Source: Kineosporia corallincola (GTDB lineage Bacteria > Actinomycetota > Actinomycetes > Actinomycetales > Kineosporiaceae). From it: a stretch of 64,000 nucleotides of DNA. The notes under the pieces are model-generated. The model was not told the DNA's origin, did not search any database, and saw only the letters and a list, made by a program, of their open reading frames with translations. The position numbers and the translations under genes are program-made. Positions 17,660 to 26,052 of this stretch are shown here, piece by piece. Numbering within the stretch: position 1 is the first letter of the stretch; each line of letters starts with the position of its first letter. The DNA lies in assembly GCF_018499875.1 (NCBI RefSeq), contig NZ_JAHBAY010000001.1, positions 372,001 through 436,000 on the forward strand, read 5' to 3'.

Positions 17660-20578
17660 TCAGCCGGTGTTGCGCAGGCCGGCCGCGATCCCGTTGATCG
17701 TCAGCAGCAGGGCGCGCTGGAGATCCGGGTCCGGGTTCTCGTCGGCCTGCCGGGAGCGCGCCAGCAGGGAGATCTGGAGGGCGTGCAGCGGGGCCAGGTA
17801 GTTGTCCCGCAGCTCCAGGGTGCGGCGCAGTACCGGTGAGGCGGCCAGCAGCTGGTCGCGCCCGGTCACCCGCAGCACCTCCTGCACGGTGCGCTCGTGC
17901 TCGGCCTGGATCACGTCGAACAGCTTGGCCGCGTCGTCGTCACCCACCAGCGTGCGCACGTAGCGGGCGGCGATCTGCATGTCGGTCTTGGACAGCGTCA
18001 TCTGCACGTTCGACAGGAAGGTGCGGAAGAAGTGCCAGGAGCCGTACATCTGAACCAGGGTGTCGCCGCGCCCCGCCTCGCGGGCGGCGGCCAGACCGCT
18101 GCCCACGCCGAACCAGCCGGGCAGGTTCATCCGGGACTGGGTCCAGCCGAACACCCACGGGATCGCCCGCAGGTCGTCCAGGCCGCCCGCGCCACCGGGC
18201 CGGCGCGAGGGCCGGGATCCGATGTTCAGCTTGCCCAGCTCGTCCACCGGCGTGGCGGAGACGAAGAACGGCACCAGCTGCGGGTCACGCACCAGCGCCC
18301 GGTAGGCCTCCTGGGCCGAGCCGGCCACCAGGTCCATGGTGCTGTTCCAGCCGTCCAGCACGTCTGCCGGCAGGCGCGAACTACGGTGCAGCACAGAGGC
18401 TTCCAGCACCGCGGCGAGGGCCTGCTCGATGTTCTCGCGGCCCAGCTGGGGCAGCGTGTACTTGTCCGAGATCACCTCGCCCTGCTCGGTGATCTTGATC
18501 GGCCCGTTCAGGCTGCCGTACGGCTGCGACAGGATCGCCTCGCCGGTCGGGCCGCCGCCGCGACCGGTCGAGCCGCCGCGTCCGTGGAACAGCCGCAGCA
18601 CCACGCCGTGGTTCGCGGCGATGTCACGCAGCGCCCGCTGGGCCCGGTGGATCTGCCACTGTGAGGCGGCGATACCGGCGTCCTTGGAACTGTCCGAGTA
18701 GCCGAGCATGATCTCTTGCACGTCGCCGCGGGCCGTGACCACACGACGGTACGACGGATCGGACAGCAGCGCGTCCATCAGCGGGCCGGCCGCCTCCAGC
18801 TCCGTCACCGTCTCGAACAGCGGCACGAAACCGATGCGGGCCCAGGCCGGTGCCTGCGGGCTGCCGGTGTCGACCAGCCCCGCCTCCCGGGCCAGCACCA
18901 CCACGGCCAGGATGTCGTCGATGTCCTGCGCCATCGACACGATGTAGCTCTCGATCGCGTCCGGCCCGAACCGCTCCAGCGCCGTGCGGATCGTGCGGAA
19001 CAGCTCCAGCACGCGCCCGGCGGGTTCGGGCAGGGTGTCGATCCCCGCTCCGATCAATGGACGACGATGGGCGAGCTCCTTCGACAGCACCTCGATGCGC
19101 GCGCCGCGCTCCAGCTCGGTGTAGGGCACCTCGAGCTCGTCGAGCCGGTCGAAAAGCACTGCCAGCGTGGCGTGGTGGCGCCCGGCGTGCTCGCGGATGT
19201 CGAGCGTGGCCAGGCCCATCCCGACCGCCACGGCGGTGCGCAGCAGCCGCAGCACCGGACCGTCCGCGATCAGCGCGCCCTCGTTGGCCAGCAGCGACGA
19301 GCGGATCAGCCGGAGTTCGTCGATGGCCTCGGAGATGCCCAGGTAGTCGCGGCCCGGCTCGTGCGGGGTGCCGTGCTCCAGCCGGTCGCGGGTGCGGGCC
19401 AGGCGCACCCGGATGTAGCTGAGCTTGAGCCGGTAGGGCTCCTCGGCGTTGAGCCCGATGAAGGCCGCGTAGGCGCCGGGCAGGGCCTGCCGGTCGGCCT
19501 CCAGGGTGGCCTGGAGCTCGTCGCTGACGTCGACCACCCGGGTGGACGACGAGAGGTCGAGAATCAGCTCGTCCACGGCCGAGATCAGTTCACGCAGGCC
19601 GAAGTCGTGCTGGAGCCCGAGGACGTCCAGGGTCACCTCGGGGGTGACGTTCGGGTTGCCGTCGCGGTCGCCGCCGGCCCAGGTGCCGAAGCGCAGCGGC
19701 CGGGCGTTCACCGGCATCTCGATGCCGATCGAGGCCAGCTCGCGGTCGAGCTCGTCGAGCAGGTCGGGCACCACCTGCGCGGTCAGCGTCTGGAGGTAGT
19801 AGATCGCGGTGCGGGCCTCGTCGGTCGGCTTCGGCCGCTCCACCCGGATCTCGTCGGTCTGCCAGAGCAGGTCGACCAGCTCGGCCAGCCGCCGGTGCGC
19901 CCGGGCCGTGTCGACCTCGCGGCTGCGCGGGTCTTCCTGCACCTGGATCAGGTCGGCGATCTTGCGCAGCAGGTCGAGCACCGAGCGCCGGGTGGCCTCG
20001 GTCGGGTGGGCGGTGAACACCGGCCGCAGCTCGACCCGGCCGAGGATCTCCTCGACCTGCGCCTTGTCGATCTCGCCGCTGCCGATCGCGGCACCGATCT
20101 TCTCCACGGTGGCGTGCAGTGGGCCGGCCGGCCGGGCCGTGAGCTCCTGCCAGCGGTGCAGCTGCTCGGTGATGTTGGCCAGCTGGAAGTAGCCGGTGAA
20201 GGCCCGGGCCAGCACGATCGCCGTCGGGTCGTCCAGACCGGACAGCAGGGCGTGCAGTTCGCCGTCGTCGGGCTGCCGCGCCAGCTGGCGCACCCGCTCG
20301 ACCAGGCTCAGCAGTTCGGGCCCCTCGTGCCGGGTCAGCGCCTCACCGAGCAGGGTGGACAGCTGCCGGACCGAGGCGCGCAGCGCGGTGTGCTGCTCGT
20401 CGGAGGCCACGCCGCCGGCGAACTGCCCGACGTCCGGCTCCCGGCGGTCGGCATCCACCAGCTGCTGGACGTCGGACACGCTCGGGCTCACCGGTGCGCC
20501 GGAGGCCGCCGGACCGTGCCCGGACAAGCCCTCGGACACCTCGGACAGGCCCTCGGACAGGGAGGAGTCGTCGCTCAT
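17660..20578 (-). CDS. ppc: Phosphoenolpyruvate carboxylase
   Basis: Replenishes oxaloacetate by carboxylating phosphoenolpyruvate. At 972 residues it is slightly long for the family. The active-site histidine motif FTAHPTEATRRS, the glycine loop FHGRGGSTGRGGGP and GYSDSSKDAGIAAS are all intact, and the C-terminus ends in the conserved RNTG. The first ~45 residues are Ser/Glu-rich and probably flexible. Its ATG overlaps the stop codon of the large SARP-type regulator gene upstream (ATGA), so translation of ppc may depend on that gene. Confidence 0.97.
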   Translation of the reverse strand: MSDDSSLSEGLSEVSEGLSGHGPAASGAPVSPSVSDVQQLVDADRREPDVGQFAGGVASDEQHTALRASVRQLSTLLGEALTRHEGPELLSLVERVRQLARQPDDGELHALLSGLDDPTAIVLARAFTGYFQLANITEQLHRWQELTARPAGPLHATVEKIGAAIGSGEIDKAQVEEILGRVELRPVFTAHPTEATRRSVLDLLRKIADLIQVQEDPRSREVDTARAHRRLAELVDLLWQTDEIRVERPKPTDEARTAIYYLQTLTAQVVPDLLDELDRELASIGIEMPVNARPLRFGTWAGGDRDGNPNVTPEVTLDVLGLQHDFGLRELISAVDELILDLSSSTRVVDVSDELQATLEADRQALPGAYAAFIGLNAEEPYRLKLSYIRVRLARTRDRLEHGTPHEPGRDYLGISEAIDELRLIRSSLLANEGALIADGPVLRLLRTAVAVGMGLATLDIREHAGRHHATLAVLFDRLDELEVPYTELERGARIEVLSKELAHRRPLIGAGIDTLPEPAGRVLELFRTIRTALERFGPDAIESYIVSMAQDIDDILAVVVLAREAGLVDTGSPQAPAWARIGFVPLFETVTELEAAGPLMDALLSDPSYRRVVTARGDVQEIMLGYSDSSKDAGIAASQWQIHRAQRALRDIAANHGVVLRLFHGRGGSTGRGGGPTGEAILSQPYGSLNGPIKITEQGEVISDKYTLPQLGRENIEQALAAVLEASVLHRSSRLPADVLDGWNSTMDLVAGSAQEAYRALVRDPQLVPFFVSATPVDELGKLNIGSRPSRRPGGAGGLDDLRAIPWVFGWTQSRMNLPGWFGVGSGLAAAREAGRGDTLVQMYGSWHFFRTFLSNVQMTLSKTDMQIAARYVRTLVGDDDAAKLFDVIQAEHERTVQEVLRVTGRDQLLAASPVLRRTLELRDNYLAPLHALQISLLARSRQADENPDPDLQRALLLTINGIAAGLRNTG

Positions 20579-23500
20579 GGGGCTGAGTCTGCCGCAAGCT
20601 CCTGGCTGTCAGACAGAGTGATTCGGCCTGGGACGGACAACAGGGGGTGTGCTCCGTGGTCCGGGATCTGAACAGGCAGTCCGGAATGTGGGACAAAACG
20701 GGGTTGCGGAAGAGCCCCCCGGGACGCCGGGGAGAGCCATCCCCGGCCCCAGGAGACGGGCGGGGCGAGCTCGGACAGCAGCCCGAACGGCACCCTGGAC
20801 CCGGCGGCCTCGTCCGCGGCGTCGTGCTCGCCCGGGCCGGTGCGGTCCAGCTCGGCACCGGCCTGGTGAAGCACCTCGCGGGTCAGCCGCCCGACCACCG
20901 CCAGCCCCCGGGCCGCCCGCCAGGCCCGGCCGGTGGCCAGCAGGCGCACCGCCCCGCGCCGGTCGCCCTCGGCCAGGGCCACCGCGCCGAGCAGGCTGAC
21001 CGTGTCGGGCAGGGTGATCAGCTGACCGGCCTGGTGCATCAGGGGCAGCGCGGCCCGCAGCGCCGCCCCGGCCGCGTCCGGGCAGCCCAGCCGCAGCTGC
21101 ACCAGACCGGTCCCGGCCAGCACGTCGGCGCGCAGCGGCAGGGACCGCCCGGCCCCGGCGGCGGCCGCCGCCTCGGCCAGCAGGTCGGTGGCCCGCACCG
21201 GATCGTCCTGCCCGGCCGCCACCGTGGCCAGGTTCACCAGTGCCACGGCCAGGTTGCCCGGTGCCTGCTCCACCTGCGACCAGGCCCGGAACGACTCGAA
21301 CAGGGACTCCGCCGCGGCCGGGTGCCCGGTCTCGTCGAGCAGTTCGCCGCGCTCGTTGCCGAGCCGCACCACCATCGCCCAGGCCCCGGCCTGCCGGGCG
21401 GTCAGCAGCGCCTGCTCGACCAGGGCCAGGGCCTGCGCGAGATGGCCGCTGTAGCGGGCGGCGACCGAGCGGGCGGCCAGCACCTGGGCGGTCAGCTCGC
21501 CGGTCCGGCTGATGTCGCCGGCCTGGTGGGCGATGGGATGTGCGGTTGGGTGGATGGCCGGGCGGGCGGTCCTGCGGGTGGCCGGCTGGACGGCTCCGCG
21601 GGCGGCCTGGTGGGCGCCGGTCAGGGCCGGCCCGGTGCGGCCCAGGTCGGCGTTCACCAGGGCCAGGTTGCCGGCGGTCAGTAGTAGCCGGGCGCGTTCG
21701 CGCTCGGAGGGGGCGGCCTGCTGAGCGGTCTCCAGCCAGTGGTCCGCCTGCCGCAACCGGCCGGTGCGGAACCAGTGCCCGAGCAGGTTCAGCACCAGGT
21801 CCGTCAGCAGCAGGCCGTCCCGCGCCGAGGCGGCATGGGCGAGGGCCGCGTCCAGGTTGGCGGACTCGGCCTCCAGTTCTGCGGGCGGGTACGTGACCGG
21901 TCCGGCGTCGGGCTGCTCACCGGTGGGGCGGTGGGACGGGACGACGTGGTGGCCGGACGGCGCCCCGGTGTCGTAGCCGGTCTGCTCAATGGGATGGCTG
22001 TTCACGGCGGCGTGGTGCGCGGCCAGGGCGGCGTAGTGGCGGGCGTGGCGGTCCAGCACGGTGCGCCGCTGTTCCGGCGGGTGGGTGCACAGCAGCTCCC
22101 ACGCGTACTCGCGCACCGGGCCCGCCAGCCCGGACCGCCCGGGGCCGGCGTCGACCACCAGGCCCAGACCGGCCAGACGGGCCAGCCGATCGCCGTGGTC
22201 CGGTGACCGGCCGCCGCCCGGCTCGCAGACCGCCCGCATCGCCTCGGGCGTCCAGCCACCGGCGAACACAGACAGCTCGGCCAGCAGCCGGGCCTCGGCG
22301 CCGGGCAGCCCGGCCACGCCGGGCGTCAGCAGGGCCCGTAGGCCGGGTTGTCGTTCCGGGGGGTCGGCGCGCAGATGGTGCAGCATCTCCTCCGGCGGTG
22401 CGCTGCGCACCCGGGCCGCGGCCAGCTCGACCGCCAGCGGCAGGCCGTCCAGCCGGGCGCAGACCGCCTCCACCTCACGGACGTTGACGCTGGTCACCTC
22501 GAACCCGGGCAGGACCGCCGCGGCCCGCTCGCGGTACAGCCGCACCGCGTCGGCCGGGGCCAGGGGCGGTATCGGCAGCAGGTGCTCCCCGGGCAGGTGC
22601 AGCGGGGCGCGGGAGGTGGCCAGCACCACGAGCGTTCCGGCCTGTCCGAGCAGTTCGGTCAGCACCCCCGCCGTTCCCTGGTCGATCTCGTCCACGACCA
22701 GCAGCGTGGGCTGCTCCCCCAGTAGGGCCGCGACGGTCTCCGGCAGCGGTTGCGAGGCCCAGGCGGACATCCGGCCCAGGGCCCGGCAGACGGCGACGAG
22801 CAGTTCCTCGGCGACGAGCAGTTCCTCGGCGCCGGCCTCGACCGGCCCGCCGGGCGGCCGGTCCAGGCCGATGCGCACCACCCGGTGCGGTGGGTTCAGG
22901 GCGGGGGCGACCACCGCGGCGATCTCGGCGGCGAGCCGCGTCTTCCCGGCCCCTCCGGGGCCGGTCAGGGTCACCAGCCGGGTGGGGACGTCGGTTGTGG
23001 GGACGCTGGTGGTGGGGACGCTGGTGGTGGTGGCGTCGGAACCAGCGGCTGAGCCTCCCGGCCCTCCCACCAGCAATTCCCAGGCCGTCCGCACTTGCGC
23101 GTCCCGGCCGACCAGCCCGGAACCCATCACCCCGGAACCCATCGCCCCAGCACCCGGCAGCCCGAGTCCGATCACCCCAGAACCCATCAGCCCGGGTCCC
23201 GGCACCCCGAATCCCGTCGCCCCGGCACCCGGCAGCGTCGCCCCGGCACCCGGCAGCGACGGCCCGGAACCCGGCAGCGTCGCCCCGGAACCCGGCAGCG
23301 ACGGCCCGCCACCCGGCACGGCACCTTCGCCCGCCGTAGCCCGTGCGCTCGCCGCCCGGTCACCCACGTTCGCCCGGTCACCTGGGATCGTCCGGCCACC
23401 CGGCCTCAGCGACGTGGCGTGCCGCAGCACCTCGGCGTGCCGGGCCTGGAGCTCCGGCGACGGGTCCACCCCCAGCTCCTCACCGAGGCGCCGCTGCGCC

Positions 23501-24216
23501 ACGGCGTACGCGGCCAGTGCGTCGGCCTGACGCCCCGACCGGTACAGGGCCAGCATCAGCTGCCCGGTGAACCGTTCGTCCAGGGGGTGGCGGCGCACCA
23601 GTTCCTGGAGCTCGGGCACGATCGCCGCGTCGAGCCCGAGAGCCGCGTCGGCGTCCAGCCGGTCGGCCAGGGCGGACAGCCGCAGCTCCTCCAGCCGCAC
23701 CCGGTGCACCTCGCCGACGGCGCTGGTCAGATCGGTGAGCGCCGGGCCGCGCCAGAGGCCGAGCGCCGCCCTCAGCTCCCGGGCCGCGGCCCCGGGGTCA
23801 CCCGCGGCCAGTGCGGTTCGGCCGACGGCCGTGGCCTGCTCGAAACGGTGCAGGTCGATCGCCCCGTCGGGCACGTCGAGCAGGTAGCCCTGCGGGGTGC
23901 TGCGCAGCACCGCCCGGTCGCCGGAACGCCCGGTCGCCCCGGCCAGGCTGCGCCGCAGGCGAGACACGTAGACCTGCATGGTGTTGACGGCGCCGCCCGG
24001 CGGGTCGTCGTCCCACAGCTGGTCGATGAGGCGCTCGGTGCTGACGGCGCCGCGGGTCGAGAGGGCCAGCAGAAGAAACACGGCCCGTGACTGACGACCA
24101 CCGAGAGTGACAGATGTTCCGTCGGCGGTGACGTCCAGCGGGCCGAGGAGCCGAATCGCAAGACGGGAGGGATCGTCCTGACGGAGTGTCATCGAACGCA
24201 AACGTACCGATGTCAT
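20575..24216 (-). CDS. AfsR/SARP-family regulator with BTAD, NB-ARC-type ATPase and helical repeats
   Basis: A 1213-residue regulator. Order of parts: winged-helix DNA-binding domain (LLGPLDVTADGTSVTLGGRQSRAVF), bacterial transcriptional activation domain to about residue 265, a Gly/Pro/Ser/Met-rich linker of ~90 residues, an ATPase domain (P-loop TGPGGAGKTRL, Walker B LLVVDEIDQ), then Ala/Leu-rich TPR-like repeats. This is the AfsR plan, where ATP hydrolysis and phosphorylation modulate activator function. The ligand and targets are unknown. The start is uncertain: ATGs at 24216 and 24192 both lack a clear ribosome site. It overlaps ppc by 4 bases. Confidence 0.88.
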   Translation of the reverse strand: MTSVRLRSMTLRQDDPSRLAIRLLGPLDVTADGTSVTLGGRQSRAVFLLLALSTRGAVSTERLIDQLWDDDPPGGAVNTMQVYVSRLRRSLAGATGRSGDRAVLRSTPQGYLLDVPDGAIDLHRFEQATAVGRTALAAGDPGAAARELRAALGLWRGPALTDLTSAVGEVHRVRLEELRLSALADRLDADAALGLDAAIVPELQELVRRHPLDERFTGQLMLALYRSGRQADALAAYAVAQRRLGEELGVDPSPELQARHAEVLRHATSLRPGGRTIPGDRANVGDRAASARATAGEGAVPGGGPSLPGSGATLPGSGPSLPGAGATLPGAGATGFGVPGPGLMGSGVIGLGLPGAGAMGSGVMGSGLVGRDAQVRTAWELLVGGPGGSAAGSDATTTSVPTTSVPTTDVPTRLVTLTGPGGAGKTRLAAEIAAVVAPALNPPHRVVRIGLDRPPGGPVEAGAEELLVAEELLVAVCRALGRMSAWASQPLPETVAALLGEQPTLLVVDEIDQGTAGVLTELLGQAGTLVVLATSRAPLHLPGEHLLPIPPLAPADAVRLYRERAAAVLPGFEVTSVNVREVEAVCARLDGLPLAVELAAARVRSAPPEEMLHHLRADPPERQPGLRALLTPGVAGLPGAEARLLAELSVFAGGWTPEAMRAVCEPGGGRSPDHGDRLARLAGLGLVVDAGPGRSGLAGPVREYAWELLCTHPPEQRRTVLDRHARHYAALAAHHAAVNSHPIEQTGYDTGAPSGHHVVPSHRPTGEQPDAGPVTYPPAELEAESANLDAALAHAASARDGLLLTDLVLNLLGHWFRTGRLRQADHWLETAQQAAPSERERARLLLTAGNLALVNADLGRTGPALTGAHQAARGAVQPATRRTARPAIHPTAHPIAHQAGDISRTGELTAQVLAARSVAARYSGHLAQALALVEQALLTARQAGAWAMVVRLGNERGELLDETGHPAAAESLFESFRAWSQVEQAPGNLAVALVNLATVAAGQDDPVRATDLLAEAAAAAGAGRSLPLRADVLAGTGLVQLRLGCPDAAGAALRAALPLMHQAGQLITLPDTVSLLGAVALAEGDRRGAVRLLATGRAWRAARGLAVVGRLTREVLHQAGAELDRTGPGEHDAADEAAGSRVPFGLLSELAPPVSWGRGWLSPASRGALPQPRFVPHSGLPVQIPDHGAHPLLSVPGRITLSDSQELAADSAP
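23225..23308 (-). repeat. 21-bp tandem repeats in the SARP regulator linker
   Basis: Four consecutive 21-base units, alternating between two variants that differ at three positions, encode the repeated peptide (S/A)LPG(S/A)G-type linker between the activation and ATPase domains. A partial fifth unit follows. The array is in frame, so copy-number change would only lengthen or shorten the linker. Confidence 0.85.
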
Positions 24217-24653
24217 ACGGGGATTCGGGGGAGATTCACCGTCGTGTCAGCACGGACGGGCAGTTCCGTCGGCGCGTCGGCGTGTCGGCCCGGACGTGGG
24301 ACGACGACGGGCGTCCGGTATCGGTGGTCATGCAAAGCCTTCCGCCGGGCTGGGTAAAGACTTTGGGCAATCCGTGCCCGGGCGCCGGTTCCTGCTGCGT
24401 TACACAGTTTTCGAGTGACCTATTTCTCGTGGTGCACTCGGACTGCATCCTGCGGCGGAGTAGCGCTGCGCCACTTGGTGAATCGCCCTGCGGTACGGGC
24501 CGGCTGCGGTGGGCTGCCCCGCGATCTTTGACGGAAATCACTGCCGCACTGAGATTTTACTGGGAACTGCGGGTGAATTGACGTTCCGGTTCGCGTACCC
24601 GACGCCGGATGGGCGAAACTGGTCACTGGCCGATTGCGTAAGACCGGAGACCA
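24217..24653. other. Gene-free interval between divergent genes
   Basis: A 437-base interval between the SARP-type regulator (minus) and the TQVM-repeat protein (plus). It is less GC-rich than its surroundings, especially around 24395-24430 and 24535-24590. A TTGACG hexamer at 24578-24583 could be a -35 element for the plus-strand gene, without a convincing -10 at the right spacing. A 131-codon frame (24186-24581) has unnatural composition for a protein of this genome and is not counted. Confidence 0.4.
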
Positions 24654-25913
24654 ATGACCGACAGACAGTATCCGTCGCGAAGAGCTGACACCAGTGGACC
24701 GGCAACCGCCTACCGCGGTCCCGATCCCCAGCCCGAACCCGCTGGTGACAAGCCCGAACCAGACAAGCCCAAGCCGCTCGTCAACGTCGTGCAGATCAGC
24801 GCCGGCGCCGGTGCCTCGGTGACCTCCGCCGTGGCCGCGTCGTACTTCGGCGTGGGTGGCACGATCGCCGGCGCGGCCTTCGGGTCCGTCGTCTCGACCG
24901 TGGCCGGTTCCCTCTACACCGAGTCGTTGAACAAGGCGCGCAAGGTTGTCCAGACCTCGACAGCCGTTGTGGTGCAGCGCTACCCGGGTGACGTGCCGCA
25001 GGCCGACAGCATCCGTCGGATGAACGGCCCCGCGGGGGTGCCGGTCGCCGACTCGCTGAACCGGGTCGGCAGCGAAGACACCCGGCACGTCGACGTCGAT
25101 CACGTGCAGGTGCCGATCGCCGACGAGACCCAGGTGATGGGCGGCGTTCACGCCGACGGCACCCAGGTGATGCGTCCCTACGACGACGCCACCCAGGTGA
25201 TGCCGCCGGTCAGCGGCCGTGCGGGCCAGGCCGGTCAGGGGTACCAGCAGACCGGTCGTCAGCAGTCGTACCACGACCAGAACGGCTACCAGCAGTCGGC
25301 CCACCACCAGCCGGGGCAGCCGACCCGCGCAGGTCAGGCGGGTCAGGCAGGCCGGGCCGGTGGCCCGCCGCCGGTGCGCCCGCGGGCCCGGCAGGCGGCG
25401 GCCGACCAGCCGATCTGGAAGAAGCCAGGCTTCCTGATGGCGGCGCTGTCGATGGGCACCTTCCTGATCGCCCTGTTCTTCATCGTGGGAACGGAAAGTG
25501 TGATCGGGCACCCGATTTCGGGTGGTACCAGCGGCAACACGCTGACCCAGCTGACGGGCAGCAACTCGAGCAGCAGCTCCGACGACGACAACGAAGACGA
25601 CGACACGAGCACGCCCACCGAGACGGCCACGCCGACCGACACCGCGAGCCCGACCGACAGCGCCGTCCCGACCACGACGGACACCGCGACGGTGGCCCCG
25701 ACCGAGACGGCCACGCCGCAGAGCACCGACGACGGTCAGGTGACGTCCACCGACACCGCCACCGATCCCTCCACCGACGGTAGCGACGACACCGCCACCG
25801 ACTCCTCCACGGACGACGGCTCGGGCACCACGCAAGACCAGTCCGGCCAGTACGACGACGGCAGTGGTGACACCGGCGTCGACAGTCAGGTGCAAGACGG
25901 ATCGGCCCCCTGA
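24654..25913 (+). CDS. Transmembrane protein with TQVM repeats and acidic Thr-rich tail
   Basis: A 419-residue protein I do not recognise. Parts in order: a charged Pro-rich start; a Gly/Ala/Ser-rich amphipathic or membrane-associating stretch (residues ~42-88); three short repeats, each a D-x-TQVM motif 15 or so residues apart (~158-185); a Gln/Tyr/Gly-rich segment; one strong membrane helix (PGFLMAALSMGTFLIALFFIVG, ~260-281); and an extracytoplasmic tail of ~125 residues that is almost wholly Ser, Thr, Asp, Glu and Pro. The evenly spaced cytosolic threonines in acidic context look like sites for a Ser/Thr kinase or FHA-domain partner. That is inference. Confidence 0.8.
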   Translation: MTDRQYPSRRADTSGPATAYRGPDPQPEPAGDKPEPDKPKPLVNVVQISAGAGASVTSAVAASYFGVGGTIAGAAFGSVVSTVAGSLYTESLNKARKVVQTSTAVVVQRYPGDVPQADSIRRMNGPAGVPVADSLNRVGSEDTRHVDVDHVQVPIADETQVMGGVHADGTQVMRPYDDATQVMPPVSGRAGQAGQGYQQTGRQQSYHDQNGYQQSAHHQPGQPTRAGQAGQAGRAGGPPPVRPRARQAAADQPIWKKPGFLMAALSMGTFLIALFFIVGTESVIGHPISGGTSGNTLTQLTGSNSSSSSDDDNEDDDTSTPTETATPTDTASPTDSAVPTTTDTATVAPTETATPQSTDDGQVTSTDTATDPSTDGSDDTATDSSTDDGSGTTQDQSGQYDDGSGDTGVDSQVQDGSAP

Positions 25914-26052
25914 TCCGTCCGCAGCGCGAGCAGCACCCGCACCATCAGCAGAACCCCCGCAACACCAGCACGGGCCGCCGGTCGTACCGGCGGCCCGTGC
26001 CGTAGTTTGGGCACGCGCCGAACGTCTGCCAGCAGCTGGGGGAGTTCCGAGG

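Noticed and set aside
20647-21684. 345-codon plus frame opposite the SARP-type regulator
   Set aside because: Gly/Arg/Gln-rich antisense frame with no motif; the minus-strand frame shows continuous helical-repeat coding.
24186-24581. 131-codon plus frame in the SARP-divergent gap
   Set aside because: Overlaps the SARP start, lacks a ribosome site and shows no protein-like pattern; better seen as promoter DNA.
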